Part shown: in pieces, positions 41,924 through 53,615 of the stretch
Layout: the number at the start of each line of letters is the position of its first letter
How positions within the stretch are numbered: the first letter of the stretch is position 1
NCBI GenBank assembly: GCA_934101225.1
Contig: CAKOQK010000004.1
Location: forward strand, 1 to 64,000
Origin: an uncultured Bacilli bacterium
Lineage (GTDB): Bacteria > Bacillota_I > Bacilli_A > RF39 > UBA660
Length of the DNA stretch: 64,000 nucleotides
Direction: 5' to 3'
Translations under genes and position numbers: made by a program
The notes under the pieces: model-generated
Database searches by the model: none
Seen by the model: only the letters and a program-made list of their open reading frames with translations
What the model was told of the DNA's origin: nothing

Positions 41924-44002
41924 ATGAATGATTTACTTAAAAATTTAAATGATGAACAAATAGAGGCTGTTAAACATAATGAAGGACCTTGTTTAGTACT
42001 TGCTGGGGCAGGATCTGGAAAGACAAAGGTTTTAACTAATCGTATTGCTTATTTAATAGAAAATGGAGTAAGGGATTATAATATTTTAGCGATTACATTT
42101 ACAAATAAGGCTGCAAAAGAAATGAGAGATAGAGTTTATAATTTAGTTGGAGATGTTGCTTCTTTTATTGGAACTTTTCACTCATTAGGTTTGAGAATTA
42201 TTAGAGAAAATTGTGGATATTTAAATTTACCTTCTAATTTTAGTATTATTGATAGTGATGATGTGTTGACTGTTATTAAGAAGATTCTTAAAGATATGAA
42301 TTTAGATACAAAACAATATAGTCCTTCTTATATTAGAAATAGAATATCTTTTATTAAGAATCAAATGCTTAGTGAAATGGAACTTGATAAGTTTTTTAAT
42401 ACGCCTATAGATAAAATAGTTGTAGATGTATACTATAAATATAACGAAAGACTTATTGCTAGTGCGGCAGTTGACTTTGATGATTTATTATTAATGCCTG
42501 TTAGGTTATTTGAACATAATAAAGAGATACTTGAACATTATCAAGAAAGATATAAATACATATTAATAGATGAGTATCAGGATACAAATCCAGTTCAGTA
42601 TAAGTTATCTAAACTTCTTGCGAGTAAATATAAAAATATATTTGTTGTAGGTGATATGAATCAAAGTATTTATGCATTTAGACAAGCAGATTATCATAAC
42701 ATAGTTAATTTTGAAAAAGATTATGCTAATGCGAAAACAATTAAGTTAGAACATAATTATAGAAGTACAAATAATATTTTAAATGCGGCTAACGATGTAA
42801 TAAGTCATAATAAGGAAAGAAAAGATTTAAGGTTATATTCTGATAAAGGCGATGGACCTAAAATTACTTATTTAAGAAGTTATGATGAAAAACATGAAAT
42901 ATCTTTAGTTATAGATGAAATTAACAAATTATATTTAGATGGTTATGAACCTAAAGATGTAGCTATTCTATATAGAACTAATGCTCAATCAAGAGCTATT
43001 GAAGAGGTGTTTGCTTCTAAAGGTATTCCTTATAAAATTTATGGTAGTTATTATTTTTACAACAGAAAAGAAATTAAAGATTTAATATCTTATTTAAAAT
43101 TAATTTATAACGATAAAGATGAAATTAGTTTAAGAAGAATTATTAATGTTCCTAAAAGAGGTATTGGAGATAGTGCTATTAAGGATATTGAACTTAGAGC
43201 TAATTTAAATCAGTGTAGTATGTATGATGCACTTGAAAGTAAGAAAGAATTGGAGTTTAAAGATATAATTGAATCTATTAAGAAAACTAGTGAAAATTTA
43301 TCGTTGACAGAGTTAATTGATGAAGTTCTTGATAAATCAGGAATGAAGAAGGAACTAGAGAGTAGTCATTTAATTGAAGATGAAACTAGATTAGAAAACC
43401 TAATGGAATTTAAAAGTATAACTGCTTCTTATGAAGAGAGAACTGGTTCTGTTAATTTAGGAGACTTTTTAGAAGAGATATCTTTAGTTTCTGATCAAGC
43501 TAATCATACGGAAGATGGTAATGTAGTTACTTTAATGACTTTACATAGTGCGAAGGGCCTTGAATTTCCAGTTGTGTTTATGGTTGGAATGGAAGAAGGT
43601 ATTTTTCCTCATAATATGTCTATTATGGAAGATAATATTGAAGAAGAAAGAAGACTTTGTTACGTAGGAATAACTAGAGCAAAAGAAAAACTTTATTTAA
43701 CAAACGCGAAGAGAAGAATGCTTTACGGTAAAGATCAAATGAATGTTCCTTCTAGATTTATTGCTGAAATAAAAGATGATTTACTGGAAAAGAATGAAAT
43801 AAATAAAGAAGAAAAGATTATTAAAAAAGGTGAAATGTATACTAAAGATAATAGTGATATTGTTAAAGGTAGTATTATTGATCACACAGAATATGGACTT
43901 GGGGCTGTAATTGATGTTAGTGGTAGCTTAATAACTGTGGCTTTTAAGTGTGGTGTTAAAAAATTAATGAAGAATCATAAAAGTATTACGAAAGTTAGCT
44001 AA
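41924..44002 (+). CDS. pcrA: ATP-dependent DNA helicase PcrA/UvrD (692 aa)
   Basis: Superfamily 1A helicase of repair and rolling-circle replication, essential in Bacillus. Motifs in order: Q motif LNDEQIEAV; Walker A AGAGSGKTKV; AITFTNKAAKEM; Walker B ILIDEYQDTNP; VGDMNQSIYAFR; LEHNYRST; and VTLMTLHSAKGLEFPVVF with the later GITRAKEKLYL. The C-terminal tail has the Tudor-like RNA-polymerase-interaction fold (GSIIDHTEYGLGAVIDVSG). TGGAGG precedes the start. Confidence 0.97.
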   Translation: MNDLLKNLNDEQIEAVKHNEGPCLVLAGAGSGKTKVLTNRIAYLIENGVRDYNILAITFTNKAAKEMRDRVYNLVGDVASFIGTFHSLGLRIIRENCGYLNLPSNFSIIDSDDVLTVIKKILKDMNLDTKQYSPSYIRNRISFIKNQMLSEMELDKFFNTPIDKIVVDVYYKYNERLIASAAVDFDDLLLMPVRLFEHNKEILEHYQERYKYILIDEYQDTNPVQYKLSKLLASKYKNIFVVGDMNQSIYAFRQADYHNIVNFEKDYANAKTIKLEHNYRSTNNILNAANDVISHNKERKDLRLYSDKGDGPKITYLRSYDEKHEISLVIDEINKLYLDGYEPKDVAILYRTNAQSRAIEEVFASKGIPYKIYGSYYFYNRKEIKDLISYLKLIYNDKDEISLRRIINVPKRGIGDSAIKDIELRANLNQCSMYDALESKKELEFKDIIESIKKTSENLSLTELIDEVLDKSGMKKELESSHLIEDETRLENLMEFKSITASYEERTGSVNLGDFLEEISLVSDQANHTEDGNVVTLMTLHSAKGLEFPVVFMVGMEEGIFPHNMSIMEDNIEEERRLCYVGITRAKEKLYLTNAKRRMLYGKDQMNVPSRFIAEIKDDLLEKNEINKEEKIIKKGEMYTKDNSDIVKGSIIDHTEYGLGAVIDVSGSLITVAFKCGVKKLMKNHKSITKVS

Positions 44003-44024
44003 ATTTGTAGTTAACTTTCTTTAT
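43991..44024 (+). terminator. Terminator of pcrA overlapping its stop codon
   Basis: AAAGTTAGCTA and TAGTTAACTTT pair (11 bp, one G-U) around AATTTG, followed by a T-rich tract; the stop TAA is at the loop edge. Confidence 0.7.
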
Positions 44025-44033
44025 TATTTTTGA

Positions 44034-46040
<2,007 letters not shown>

Positions 46041-46099
46041 CAAATTATGTAAACTAGAAATATATAATAAGATATAGTATAATGAATTTGAGGTGTTAT

Positions 46100-46570
46100 A
46101 TGAATAATATAAAAAAGTTTTATAAAAATAACCGTATTTATTGTATTTTAATGGGAATAAGTATATTTTGTCTTGCTATTATAGCTGTACTTTGTATAAT
46201 TTATTTTGTTAATCAAACTAAAAATGATAAGTATGGAGATAGATTAAATGGAATTGAATCAGTTCAAATTACTGAAGATAAGACAAATGAGATGGTTAAT
46301 TTAATTAAAGAAAATGAATTAGTAGATAACGCTAGTGTTAGTATAAAAGGAAAAATAATTTATATAACTGTTTCATTAAAAGATGGAAAAGTTACTGATG
46401 CTCAATCTATTGCAGTTAAATCATTATCTTCTTTAAGCGAAGATGAAAAAGCTTTTTACGATATAAATTTTGCTTTTACTAAAAATGATGATGAAACTTT
46501 CCCTATTATGGGTTATAAAAAGAGTGATGCTACTATAATTTCTTGGTCTAGAGTTAATGGTGAAGAGTAA
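46100..46570 (+). CDS. Hypothetical membrane-anchored protein (156 aa)
   Basis: One hydrophobic helix (about residues 15-38) near the N terminus and an extracytoplasmic part of about 110 residues with an alternating strand/helix pattern (ASVSIKGKIIYITVSLKDGK). No recognised family. It starts after GAGGTG and its stop overlaps the next start, so it is coupled with the GGDEF-like protein. Confidence 0.7.
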   Translation: MNNIKKFYKNNRIYCILMGISIFCLAIIAVLCIIYFVNQTKNDKYGDRLNGIESVQITEDKTNEMVNLIKENELVDNASVSIKGKIIYITVSLKDGKVTDAQSIAVKSLSSLSEDEKAFYDINFAFTKNDDETFPIMGYKKSDATIISWSRVNGEE

Positions 46571-48591
46571 TGAAAAAGGCTAAAAAAATTATAATTATTA
46601 TTGTATCTCTTTTATTAATAGTAGGTGTTGGATGTTTTATATATTTTAATTATTTGTATGATTCTAATAAGTTAAATATTAAAGAAAAAGAGTGGATAAA
46701 TAATAACGCAAATAAGGTTGTATCATTTGGAATACCTGCTAATATAAATAATTTTAGTAAAAATGGTAGTGGAGTTTTTTATGCTTTTACTAGTGATTTA
46801 GAAAGTGAATATAAGTTAAATATTAATGATAATTCTTATAATACTTTTGATAATAGTTTAGGTTTTTATATAACAAATAAAGAATCTTCTAATGATTTAC
46901 TTTTTTATAAAGATTTTTATGTTTTAGTAAGTAAAGATGATAAAGTTATTACTAATATTAATAATATTAGATCTGAGAAGATTGGGACATTAAATGATTA
47001 TTCTACTGTATTAACAAGTAATACTGATTTTGTTGGAACTATAAGTCTTGCTAATAATAAAAATTCTTTGTTGAGTGATTTTGATGCATCTAATTATAGT
47101 TATATATTTATACCTTTAAATGAATATATAGATGAAATTATAAGTAATAATTATAAAGTTGTTTATCAATTTGAAAATATTCCAATTTATTATTATTTAC
47201 ATTTAGGTGCAGATAAAACTTTTAATAGTGTTATTACTAAATTTTATAATGAATGGGGAAATAAATTAGAAGAAAATTATTATAGACATTTGTTTAATAT
47301 ATATAAGAATGAGCTTTCATTAACTGATTTAGATATTGATTCCTTTACAAAAAATGTTTATAACTTTGGATTTGTAAACAAAACTCCATTTATTGCTGGT
47401 AATGGGAATAAAGTTGGAGGTATATTGGCTGAATATTTAAAGGAATTTAGTAAATTAACTGATAGTGAATTTAATTTTATATCATATAAAACTGCTACTG
47501 ATTTGGATAAGGGTTATAATAATGGAAAATTAGATTTAATATTTAATGATAGTAGTAATAATGATGGAGTTATTAAGACAAATATTAATGAAAAATTCTA
47601 TATTATTGGTAGTGATAAGGAAGAACTTCTTTATGCGAATTTAAATTTAATTAATGATAAAACTATATGTGTTATTGATAATAGTAATTTAGCTAGTTAT
47701 TTAGGTAATTATACTAATTTAAAATTAGAGAAAGTTAAAAATGAAAGTAAATTATCTAGATGTGCAAGTAAGAATAAATTAGTTGCTGTTGATGCTATCA
47801 CTTATGATTATTTTAATAATAGTAAGGTTAAAAATTATCATATAGTTTATAGTGGCTATAATAGTGTTAATTATAGTTTTAAATATAAGAATAGTGATGA
47901 TGCTTTTTCTAAAGTATTTAGTTCATATATTAATACATTAGGTTTTAATAAAATGGAAATTAGAGGTATTATTTCATATAAAAGTGTTAGTGGAACTGTT
48001 AGTATTATTACAATGCTTGCTAAGTATATATTAATACTTAGTGGTGTTGGTATATTAGTTGTAGGTGTTATGGTTTATTCTAAGAAAAAAGTTAAATTAA
48101 ATACTAAGATTAAAAAGGATGAAAAATTAAAATTTGTAGATATGTTGACATCTTTAAAAAATAGAAATTATTTAAATGAGAGAATTGAGATATGGAATCA
48201 AAACACTATTTATCCTCAGGCTATAATTGTTATTGATTTAAATAATATTAAATATTTAAATGATACTTTTGGTCATGAAGAGGGAGATAAACAGATAATG
48301 GCAGCTGCTAATGTTTTACATCAAAATCAATTAGATAATACTGAAATTATGAGAACTGATGGTAATGAATTTATGATTTATTTAGTTGGTTATAATGAGA
48401 AACAAGTTGTTAATTATATTAAAAAATTAGTTAAAGAATTTAATAATTTACCTTATGAATATGGAGCAGCAATTGGTTTTAGTATGATTGTTGATGATTT
48501 GAAATTAATAGATGATGCTATTAATGAGGCTTCGCTTCTTATGAGGGAAAATAAAGAAATTGAGTATAGTGAAAATGAAAAACAAAGTTAA
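46570..48591 (+). CDS. Sensor protein: solute-binding-like domains plus degenerate GGDEF domain (673 aa)
   Basis: Topology: a helix at residues 5-25, about 450 extracytoplasmic residues, a second helix (about 475-500) and a cytoplasmic GGDEF domain (about 515-665). The outer part has two solute-binding-protein-like lobes (NNANKVVSFGIPANINNF, NVYNFGFVNKTPFIAGNGNK). The GGDEF domain keeps FVDMLTSLKNRNYLNERI, IVIDLNNIKYLNDTFGHEEGD, but the active loop reads RTDGNEF instead of GGDEF, so cyclase activity is doubtful. It may be a receptor-like regulator. Confidence 0.82.
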   Translation: MKKAKKIIIIIVSLLLIVGVGCFIYFNYLYDSNKLNIKEKEWINNNANKVVSFGIPANINNFSKNGSGVFYAFTSDLESEYKLNINDNSYNTFDNSLGFYITNKESSNDLLFYKDFYVLVSKDDKVITNINNIRSEKIGTLNDYSTVLTSNTDFVGTISLANNKNSLLSDFDASNYSYIFIPLNEYIDEIISNNYKVVYQFENIPIYYYLHLGADKTFNSVITKFYNEWGNKLEENYYRHLFNIYKNELSLTDLDIDSFTKNVYNFGFVNKTPFIAGNGNKVGGILAEYLKEFSKLTDSEFNFISYKTATDLDKGYNNGKLDLIFNDSSNNDGVIKTNINEKFYIIGSDKEELLYANLNLINDKTICVIDNSNLASYLGNYTNLKLEKVKNESKLSRCASKNKLVAVDAITYDYFNNSKVKNYHIVYSGYNSVNYSFKYKNSDDAFSKVFSSYINTLGFNKMEIRGIISYKSVSGTVSIITMLAKYILILSGVGILVVGVMVYSKKKVKLNTKIKKDEKLKFVDMLTSLKNRNYLNERIEIWNQNTIYPQAIIVIDLNNIKYLNDTFGHEEGDKQIMAAANVLHQNQLDNTEIMRTDGNEFMIYLVGYNEKQVVNYIKKLVKEFNNLPYEYGAAIGFSMIVDDLKLIDDAINEASLLMRENKEIEYSENEKQS

Positions 48592-49435
48592 GAATGGATT
48601 TAATAATACTTTAACTAGATTTAAGCATTATATTATGAATGTAATTAAGATATTAAAAAAGCCGGAGATGGCCGTATTACCGGGACAACTGGCTTTTTCT
48701 ATAATATTATCTATTGTTCCTATTATTACACTTATAGGTTATGGAGCATCTTATTTTAATATTTCAATGGATACTATAATTAATATGGTTAAAAGTAATT
48801 TTTCGGAAAATATAGTTAAGATGATTGTTCCTATTATTAGTGGTGATAGTATTGATTTAAATTTAATTATTATGTTGTGTTCAATGTTATATTTTGCATC
48901 AAATGGACCTAATTCAATAATTTTTGTTACGAATAGTATTTATGGATTTGAACAAACAAGTTGGATTAAAAGAAGAATTAAAGCAATGGTTATGACTTTC
49001 TTAGTTATTGTACTTTATTTATTTATTCTTCTTGTACCGGTTTTTGGTAGTAAGATTATTGATGCAATAGATTATTTTAATATAAAGTCAGTATTAACTT
49101 GTTTACTTGGAATTATGCAAGGACCTATTTCATGGGTGATAATCTTTATTTTTATTAAAGTTATTTTTACTATTTCACCTAATAAGAGTATTGATCCTGT
49201 TAGAATTAATGTTGGAGCTATATTTACTTCACTTGGTTTTATTGCTGTAACTCATTTTTATAGTTATTATGTTAGCCATTTTGCTAAGTATGATATATTT
49301 TATGCAGGATTATCTAATGTTATGGTTTTACTTTTATGGGTTTATTTTCTAAGTAATATATTAGTTATTGGAATATCACTTACGACAGAAGTTAAAGATG
49401 AAGATTTACCAAAAAGTGGAAAGTTAAATTTTTAA
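48575..49435 (+). CDS. YihY/BrkB-family membrane protein (286 aa)
   Basis: Integral membrane protein with about six hydrophobic helices. The family pattern is visible: LPGQLAFSIILSIVPIITLIG near the N terminus, the central ASNGPNSIIFVTNSIYG, and a late SHFAKYDIFYAGLSNVMVLLLWVY. The function of the family is not settled. It overlaps the GGDEF-like gene by 17 bp. A terminator follows at 49546. Confidence 0.88.
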   Translation: MKNKVKNGFNNTLTRFKHYIMNVIKILKKPEMAVLPGQLAFSIILSIVPIITLIGYGASYFNISMDTIINMVKSNFSENIVKMIVPIISGDSIDLNLIIMLCSMLYFASNGPNSIIFVTNSIYGFEQTSWIKRRIKAMVMTFLVIVLYLFILLVPVFGSKIIDAIDYFNIKSVLTCLLGIMQGPISWVIIFIFIKVIFTISPNKSIDPVRINVGAIFTSLGFIAVTHFYSYYVSHFAKYDIFYAGLSNVMVLLLWVYFLSNILVIGISLTTEVKDEDLPKSGKLNF

Positions 49436-49545
49436 ATTTAAGACATAATAAGAATGTGCACACGAATATTACTTAGTGCACGATTAAATATTTTATGATA
49501 TCAATCTAGTATTGTTGTACTAACGATATTGTAGAGTAATATTTG

Positions 49546-49573
49546 AGATGTACATTTAGGTGTGCATCTTTTT
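49546..49573 (+). terminator. Terminator of the ligA-to-yihY transcription unit
   Basis: AGATGTACA and TGTGCATCT pair (nine pairs, one G-U) around TTTAGG, then a T run. Confidence 0.75.
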
Positions 49574-49605
49574 AAAAAAAATAATGCTTTTTGATATAAG
49601 CATTA
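49574..49605 (-). terminator. Leftward terminator of the HExxH protein gene
   Basis: On the minus strand TAATGCTT and AAGCATTA pair around eight bases and are followed by eight T. The stem includes the stop codon of the gene at 49603. Confidence 0.8.
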
Positions 49606-52086
49606 CTTAAAATATGTTTTTTGATATTCTTTTTGAGAGATTTCGTCTTTAATGTAATTATCAAATAAGTTTATTATATTTTCTTCTGTAAGATTATAAA
49701 CACAATTATTATCATCTAAAATATTATAATATATTAATACTTGTTTTAAGTTACATATTAGTAGAGAATCAATGTTTAAATATGGATATTCTTGTGAACT
49801 AATTAAATTTTGATTAATGATTATTTGAGCATTGCTGGTAGTGTTATCTAAATTTTTGGTTAAAATTAAATTAATGTTGTTTAGATTAATTTTGTTATTA
49901 TCTATTATCGCAAAATATTGGTTTTCAATAGTAATTTTATTTCCATCAACCTTTAGATATTCTTTATTTGTCATTTCAAAATCGCCGTAGTTTAGTAAAT
50001 CTATTAAATAATTGGTTGATAGATAATCAGTTAATTCGATAGAGGGACTATCTATAAAATATTTCACATAATCGTAGAAATTAAGTGTTACAAATTTTGA
50101 ACTTGAATTTTCTGTTTCGTATATTATTCTTCCTTTTTTATCGGTTAATTTAAAAGAATTTGTACCATCTATATTTTCGCCAATTATTACATTTAAATTT
50201 TTTAAATAATCGGTTGTAATTTCATTTCCATTAATATTTAAAGATATTTTTTGATATTTAAATGGAGAAATTTGAAAATAATTAGTAAGTAATTCGTTGA
50301 TATTATAGTTTTTGTTATTAACTACGTTATTAAAGATATATGAAATAAATTGATATTGATATTTTTCATTATTTATATCACCGGTCATGACAATATCCTC
50401 TATACTTATTAAAGTGATTTTACCTTCTTTATCTAAAACTGGTATGCGTGTTTTTTGATTATACAATTTATTGTTTTCAGGTATATCTATAATGAGATAT
50501 ATTTCATCATCTTTAGTAACACAGTATCCTTCGATTATAATATTTAAATAATTACTAAATTTACTAAAGAATTGTTCTTTTGTTATTAGTTCTTCTTTCA
50601 CATATCCATTTGATATTAAATAATTGTTATATAAATCTAGCATTTCTGAAAATATGTTAATTAATATATTATTGTCGTAATTTGAAGTAAGGTTATTATT
50701 TGAATTAAGATAATCATTAAATTGTTCATACATTTCTTTTTTAGATTTATCGTTTTTTGGATATTTATATTCACTATTAAATAGATAATTTTTAAACTCT
50801 GCCAAGTATTTATTTATGTTTTTACTATCTTTTATAATGTCATTAGATATAGTTATATCTTTATTCATTTCTTTTAATATTTGATTATATTTATTTATAT
50901 AGTTTTCTGCAATTGATGGATAAGATTTACAATCTATTAAATTTAAAAAATTAAGTATGTTGACGTATAAATTACTGTCTTGATTAATACTTTCTATACA
51001 TAAATTAAACATTGCATCTAGAAATTCTGGTGTTTCTTCTATTTTAATGTTTTCGCCTGTATTTGTTTCAGTATCACACATAGCATCTGAACAATTAAAA
51101 ATATAATCTATATCTGTTAAAGGGTATTTATCTTTAAGCATATTGTAAAGTTTGGTTATTCCACCTTGTTCATAATCATAGTAATTATAGTTAACTAATG
51201 TTAGGAGATAATCTAATATTTTTCCTTCTCTTCGATAAGTCGTTACGTCTGTTATTCCACTAATAACTTTATTAGTCATTGCTTCATTAAGTGATGATCC
51301 TAAAATTGTTGTTCTATATTTTCCTACTAAATCATTTTTTGAACACCAATGATGATATGAATGGGCTAATTCATGTAGTATTACTTCTTCATTACTATTC
51401 CATTTTTCTTTAATTTTAATGATGTTATAATCTACTTCATAAATACCAGCGATATGTTTGTATATTATATTGTCAGGAAGTTTTTTTATTCTCATATTTT
51501 TAATATTGTCATAAAAGATTCGATTATCGGTTAAAGGATATTTCATGTTTATATATTTTGCAAGTTTAATAGCACATTCTTTATATTTTTCATCTAGATT
51601 ATCATTATTATTTATTGCGTTTATTATTTCGTCTAATGGGACACTTTCTTTACCAAGATTTTTATCTAATTTTTGTGAATCATCAAAATAGATATTATTA
51701 CTATACTTTGTTTTAATTTGTAATTCATTATTATTTATTTCAACTTCATATGTTTTACCCTTTAGTAAGAAACTTGTTGCTTCGAAAGTTGTTAATACAA
51801 CTAAAACAGCTGAAATTCCTCTCGTTATGTTAACTACTGCTTCTCTAAATTTATATTTTTTTGGATAAAGAAGTGATGATTTAATATTATTAGAATACAT
51901 AGTGGTGTAATCTTTTTCATTATATATTTTATTTAAGTTTAGAAAATCATTTAATAATGGATAGTGGTATTTTCCGTTTGATAATTCTAAAAACGTTTTT
52001 CTTCCGTTTTCACATAAAAAGATAGTAAATACTTTTTTATTGTAGTGAATATTGAATAATTTTTGTGCTTTTATTTCGTTTTTCAT
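49603..52086 (-). CDS. Large membrane-associated HExxH metallopeptidase-like protein (827 aa)
   Basis: A cytoplasmic N-terminal segment, one hydrophobic helix (about residues 88-108, ISAVLVVLTTFEATSFLL) and about 700 extracytoplasmic residues. HELAHSYHHW at about residue 237 is a zinc-protease HExxH motif; the third ligand is not obvious. The rest is strand- and Asn-rich with no recognised domain. The start is placed at 52086 because GGGAAG lies before it and an extended -10 (TGCTATAAT) lies 30 bp upstream. A longer frame to 52203 would run into the hairpin element. Divergent from the ATPase gene. Confidence 0.72.
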   Translation of the reverse strand: MKNEIKAQKLFNIHYNKKVFTIFLCENGRKTFLELSNGKYHYPLLNDFLNLNKIYNEKDYTTMYSNNIKSSLLYPKKYKFREAVVNITRGISAVLVVLTTFEATSFLLKGKTYEVEINNNELQIKTKYSNNIYFDDSQKLDKNLGKESVPLDEIINAINNNDNLDEKYKECAIKLAKYINMKYPLTDNRIFYDNIKNMRIKKLPDNIIYKHIAGIYEVDYNIIKIKEKWNSNEEVILHELAHSYHHWCSKNDLVGKYRTTILGSSLNEAMTNKVISGITDVTTYRREGKILDYLLTLVNYNYYDYEQGGITKLYNMLKDKYPLTDIDYIFNCSDAMCDTETNTGENIKIEETPEFLDAMFNLCIESINQDSNLYVNILNFLNLIDCKSYPSIAENYINKYNQILKEMNKDITISNDIIKDSKNINKYLAEFKNYLFNSEYKYPKNDKSKKEMYEQFNDYLNSNNNLTSNYDNNILINIFSEMLDLYNNYLISNGYVKEELITKEQFFSKFSNYLNIIIEGYCVTKDDEIYLIIDIPENNKLYNQKTRIPVLDKEGKITLISIEDIVMTGDINNEKYQYQFISYIFNNVVNNKNYNINELLTNYFQISPFKYQKISLNINGNEITTDYLKNLNVIIGENIDGTNSFKLTDKKGRIIYETENSSSKFVTLNFYDYVKYFIDSPSIELTDYLSTNYLIDLLNYGDFEMTNKEYLKVDGNKITIENQYFAIIDNNKINLNNINLILTKNLDNTTSNAQIIINQNLISSQEYPYLNIDSLLICNLKQVLIYYNILDDNNCVYNLTEENIINLFDNYIKDEISQKEYQKTYFK

Positions 52087-52110
52087 TTGATTTCTTCCCT
52101 TGTGGAAGGT

Positions 52111-52139
52111 ATTATAGCATTTTTTTGATTGATAATAAA
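52111..52139 (-). promoter_or_regulatory. Leftward extended -10 promoter
   Basis: On the minus strand TGCTATAAT (52111-52119) is a near-perfect extended -10; the -35 position holds only TTTATT. It serves the gene starting at 52086. Confidence 0.6.
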
Positions 52140-52170
52140 GTATTTTAATAATATAGATAGTATTTTGATG

Positions 52171-52217
52171 GTTATCGACCAAAAATAACACTTTATATAT
52201 CAAAAGTGGTCGATAAC
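52171..52217. repeat. 47-bp hairpin element, upstream copy
   Basis: GTTATCGACCA (52171-52181) and TGGTCGATAAC (52207-52217) are perfect 11-bp inverted arms around 25 bases. A second copy in the same orientation sits at 53498-53544: arms identical, spacer 19 of 25 identical, and the following TTGC also shared. The pair brackets exactly one gene. Confidence 0.9.
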
Positions 52218-52262
52218 TTGCTTTTTTTGGATATTTATTGTACTATTTAATTGGTGATGATA

Positions 52263-53498
52263 ATGGATTTAATATACAAAAGAGAAGATTATTTAAAAAA
52301 AGTTAGAAGTTTTTATAATGATAATATGATTAAAGTTATAACAGGAATAAGAAGATGTGGTAAGTCTTCATTATTAAAATCTATTATTGAAGAGTTAAAG
52401 GAAAAGGGCATTAAGGAAAAAGATATTATTTATATTGAACTTGATAAGAAAGAATATAAGAATATTAAGAATCCTAAACAATTAGAAAAATTAATAGATA
52501 GTTTAGTAGTTGATAATGATTTTAAATACTTATTTATAGATGAAGTACAAAATGTTAAGGGATTTGAAACTGTTGTTAATGCGTATAGGGAAGAAGGAAA
52601 TTTTTCAATCTTTTTAGCTGGATCAAATTCTTACTTGTTATCTGGCGAATTAATTACTAAACTTACGGGAAGATATATTGAATTTGAAATGTTACCTTTA
52701 AATTTTCGTGAATATGTATTAATGAAAAAATTTTTAAATAAAGATGTTAATGAGAATATATATAAGGAATTTGAAGAATACGTAAGATGTGGTGGCTTTC
52801 CGGGATCTTTATATTATGATAATTATGAAGATAAAATGTTATATACTAAAAATGTTATTAATCAAATATTTGAAAAAGATATTAAAAGAAATAAAAAGAT
52901 TAAAGATAAACAATTATTTGAAGTTGTTCAAAAGTTTGTAATTAATAATTTTGGATCAAGAATGAGTGTTAGTAGTATTTATAATTACTTAACTAAAGAT
53001 AAAAATATAAAAGTTGATAGAAGAACAATAAAAGGGTATATAGATGTATTAGAACAGGCTAAAATAATTTATGCATGTGATATGTTTGATATAAAATCAA
53101 AAGATGTTCTTGATGGTGAAAAAAAGTATTATTTAGCTGATACAAGTTTATATTTTATGATTAATACAGATAATAGAATTAATTATGGACCGGTTTTGGA
53201 AAATATATTATTTTCTTATTTTAAAAGTAAGGGATATTTATTAAGTGTTGGTAAAATTGGTAAATTAGAATGTGATTTTATTGTAAGAAAAGGAATAGAT
53301 AATTATTATTATGTTCAGGTGTCTAAAAATATAGATGATGATAGTACTAAAGAAAGAGAATATAAACCTTTTTATGCAATTAAAGAGATGTATCCTAGAT
53401 ATTTATTTGTGTTAGATTTAATATTTCAAGAAAATATTGATGGAATAAAAAACGTTAATATAGTGGATTTTATATATAATAATGAAGAATTAGTGTAG
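52263..53498 (+). CDS. AAA-family ATPase with DUF4143/PD-(D/E)xK-like C terminus (411 aa)
   Basis: Walker A reads GIRRCGKSSLL, Walker B YLFIDEVQN, and the segment LAGSNSYLLSGELITKLTGRY completes the AAA core (about residues 20-200). A winged-helix-like part follows. The C-terminal DUF4143 region has ECDFIVRKG...YYYVQVSK, a spacing like the PD-(D/E)xK nuclease fold. The biological role of the family is not settled; defence or mobile-element links have been suggested. The start among 52251-52263 is uncertain. Near-identical hairpins abut both ends, and the stop TAG shares a base with the downstream one. Confidence 0.85.
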   Translation: MDLIYKREDYLKKVRSFYNDNMIKVITGIRRCGKSSLLKSIIEELKEKGIKEKDIIYIELDKKEYKNIKNPKQLEKLIDSLVVDNDFKYLFIDEVQNVKGFETVVNAYREEGNFSIFLAGSNSYLLSGELITKLTGRYIEFEMLPLNFREYVLMKKFLNKDVNENIYKEFEEYVRCGGFPGSLYYDNYEDKMLYTKNVINQIFEKDIKRNKKIKDKQLFEVVQKFVINNFGSRMSVSSIYNYLTKDKNIKVDRRTIKGYIDVLEQAKIIYACDMFDIKSKDVLDGEKKYYLADTSLYFMINTDNRINYGPVLENILFSYFKSKGYLLSVGKIGKLECDFIVRKGIDNYYYVQVSKNIDDDSTKEREYKPFYAIKEMYPRYLFVLDLIFQENIDGIKNVNIVDFIYNNEELV

Positions 53499-53544
53499 TT
53501 ATCGACCAAAATAAGCATTCTATGTATCAAAAGTGGTCGATAAC
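53498..53544. repeat. 47-bp hairpin element, downstream copy
   Basis: Arms GTTATCGACCA (53498-53508) and TGGTCGATAAC (53534-53544) are identical to those at 52171-52217, in the same orientation. It begins on the last base of the ATPase stop codon. Confidence 0.9.
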
Positions 53545-53615
53545 TTGCAATTTTAATAAAATAATAGAATTTATTTAAATTATATGATAGTATTGATATT
53601 GAAGGTGGGATAATA

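Noticed and set aside
49455..49482. Two GTGCAC hexamers 22 bp apart downstream of the YihY-like gene
   Set aside because: GTGCAC is itself a palindrome and the flanks do not extend the pairing convincingly; there is no T run or gene start next to it.
52087..52203. N-terminal extension of the HExxH protein to 52203
   Set aside because: The extra 39 codons run through the promoter and the hairpin element and lack a ribosome site; the start at 52086 has both GGGAAG and an extended -10 upstream.
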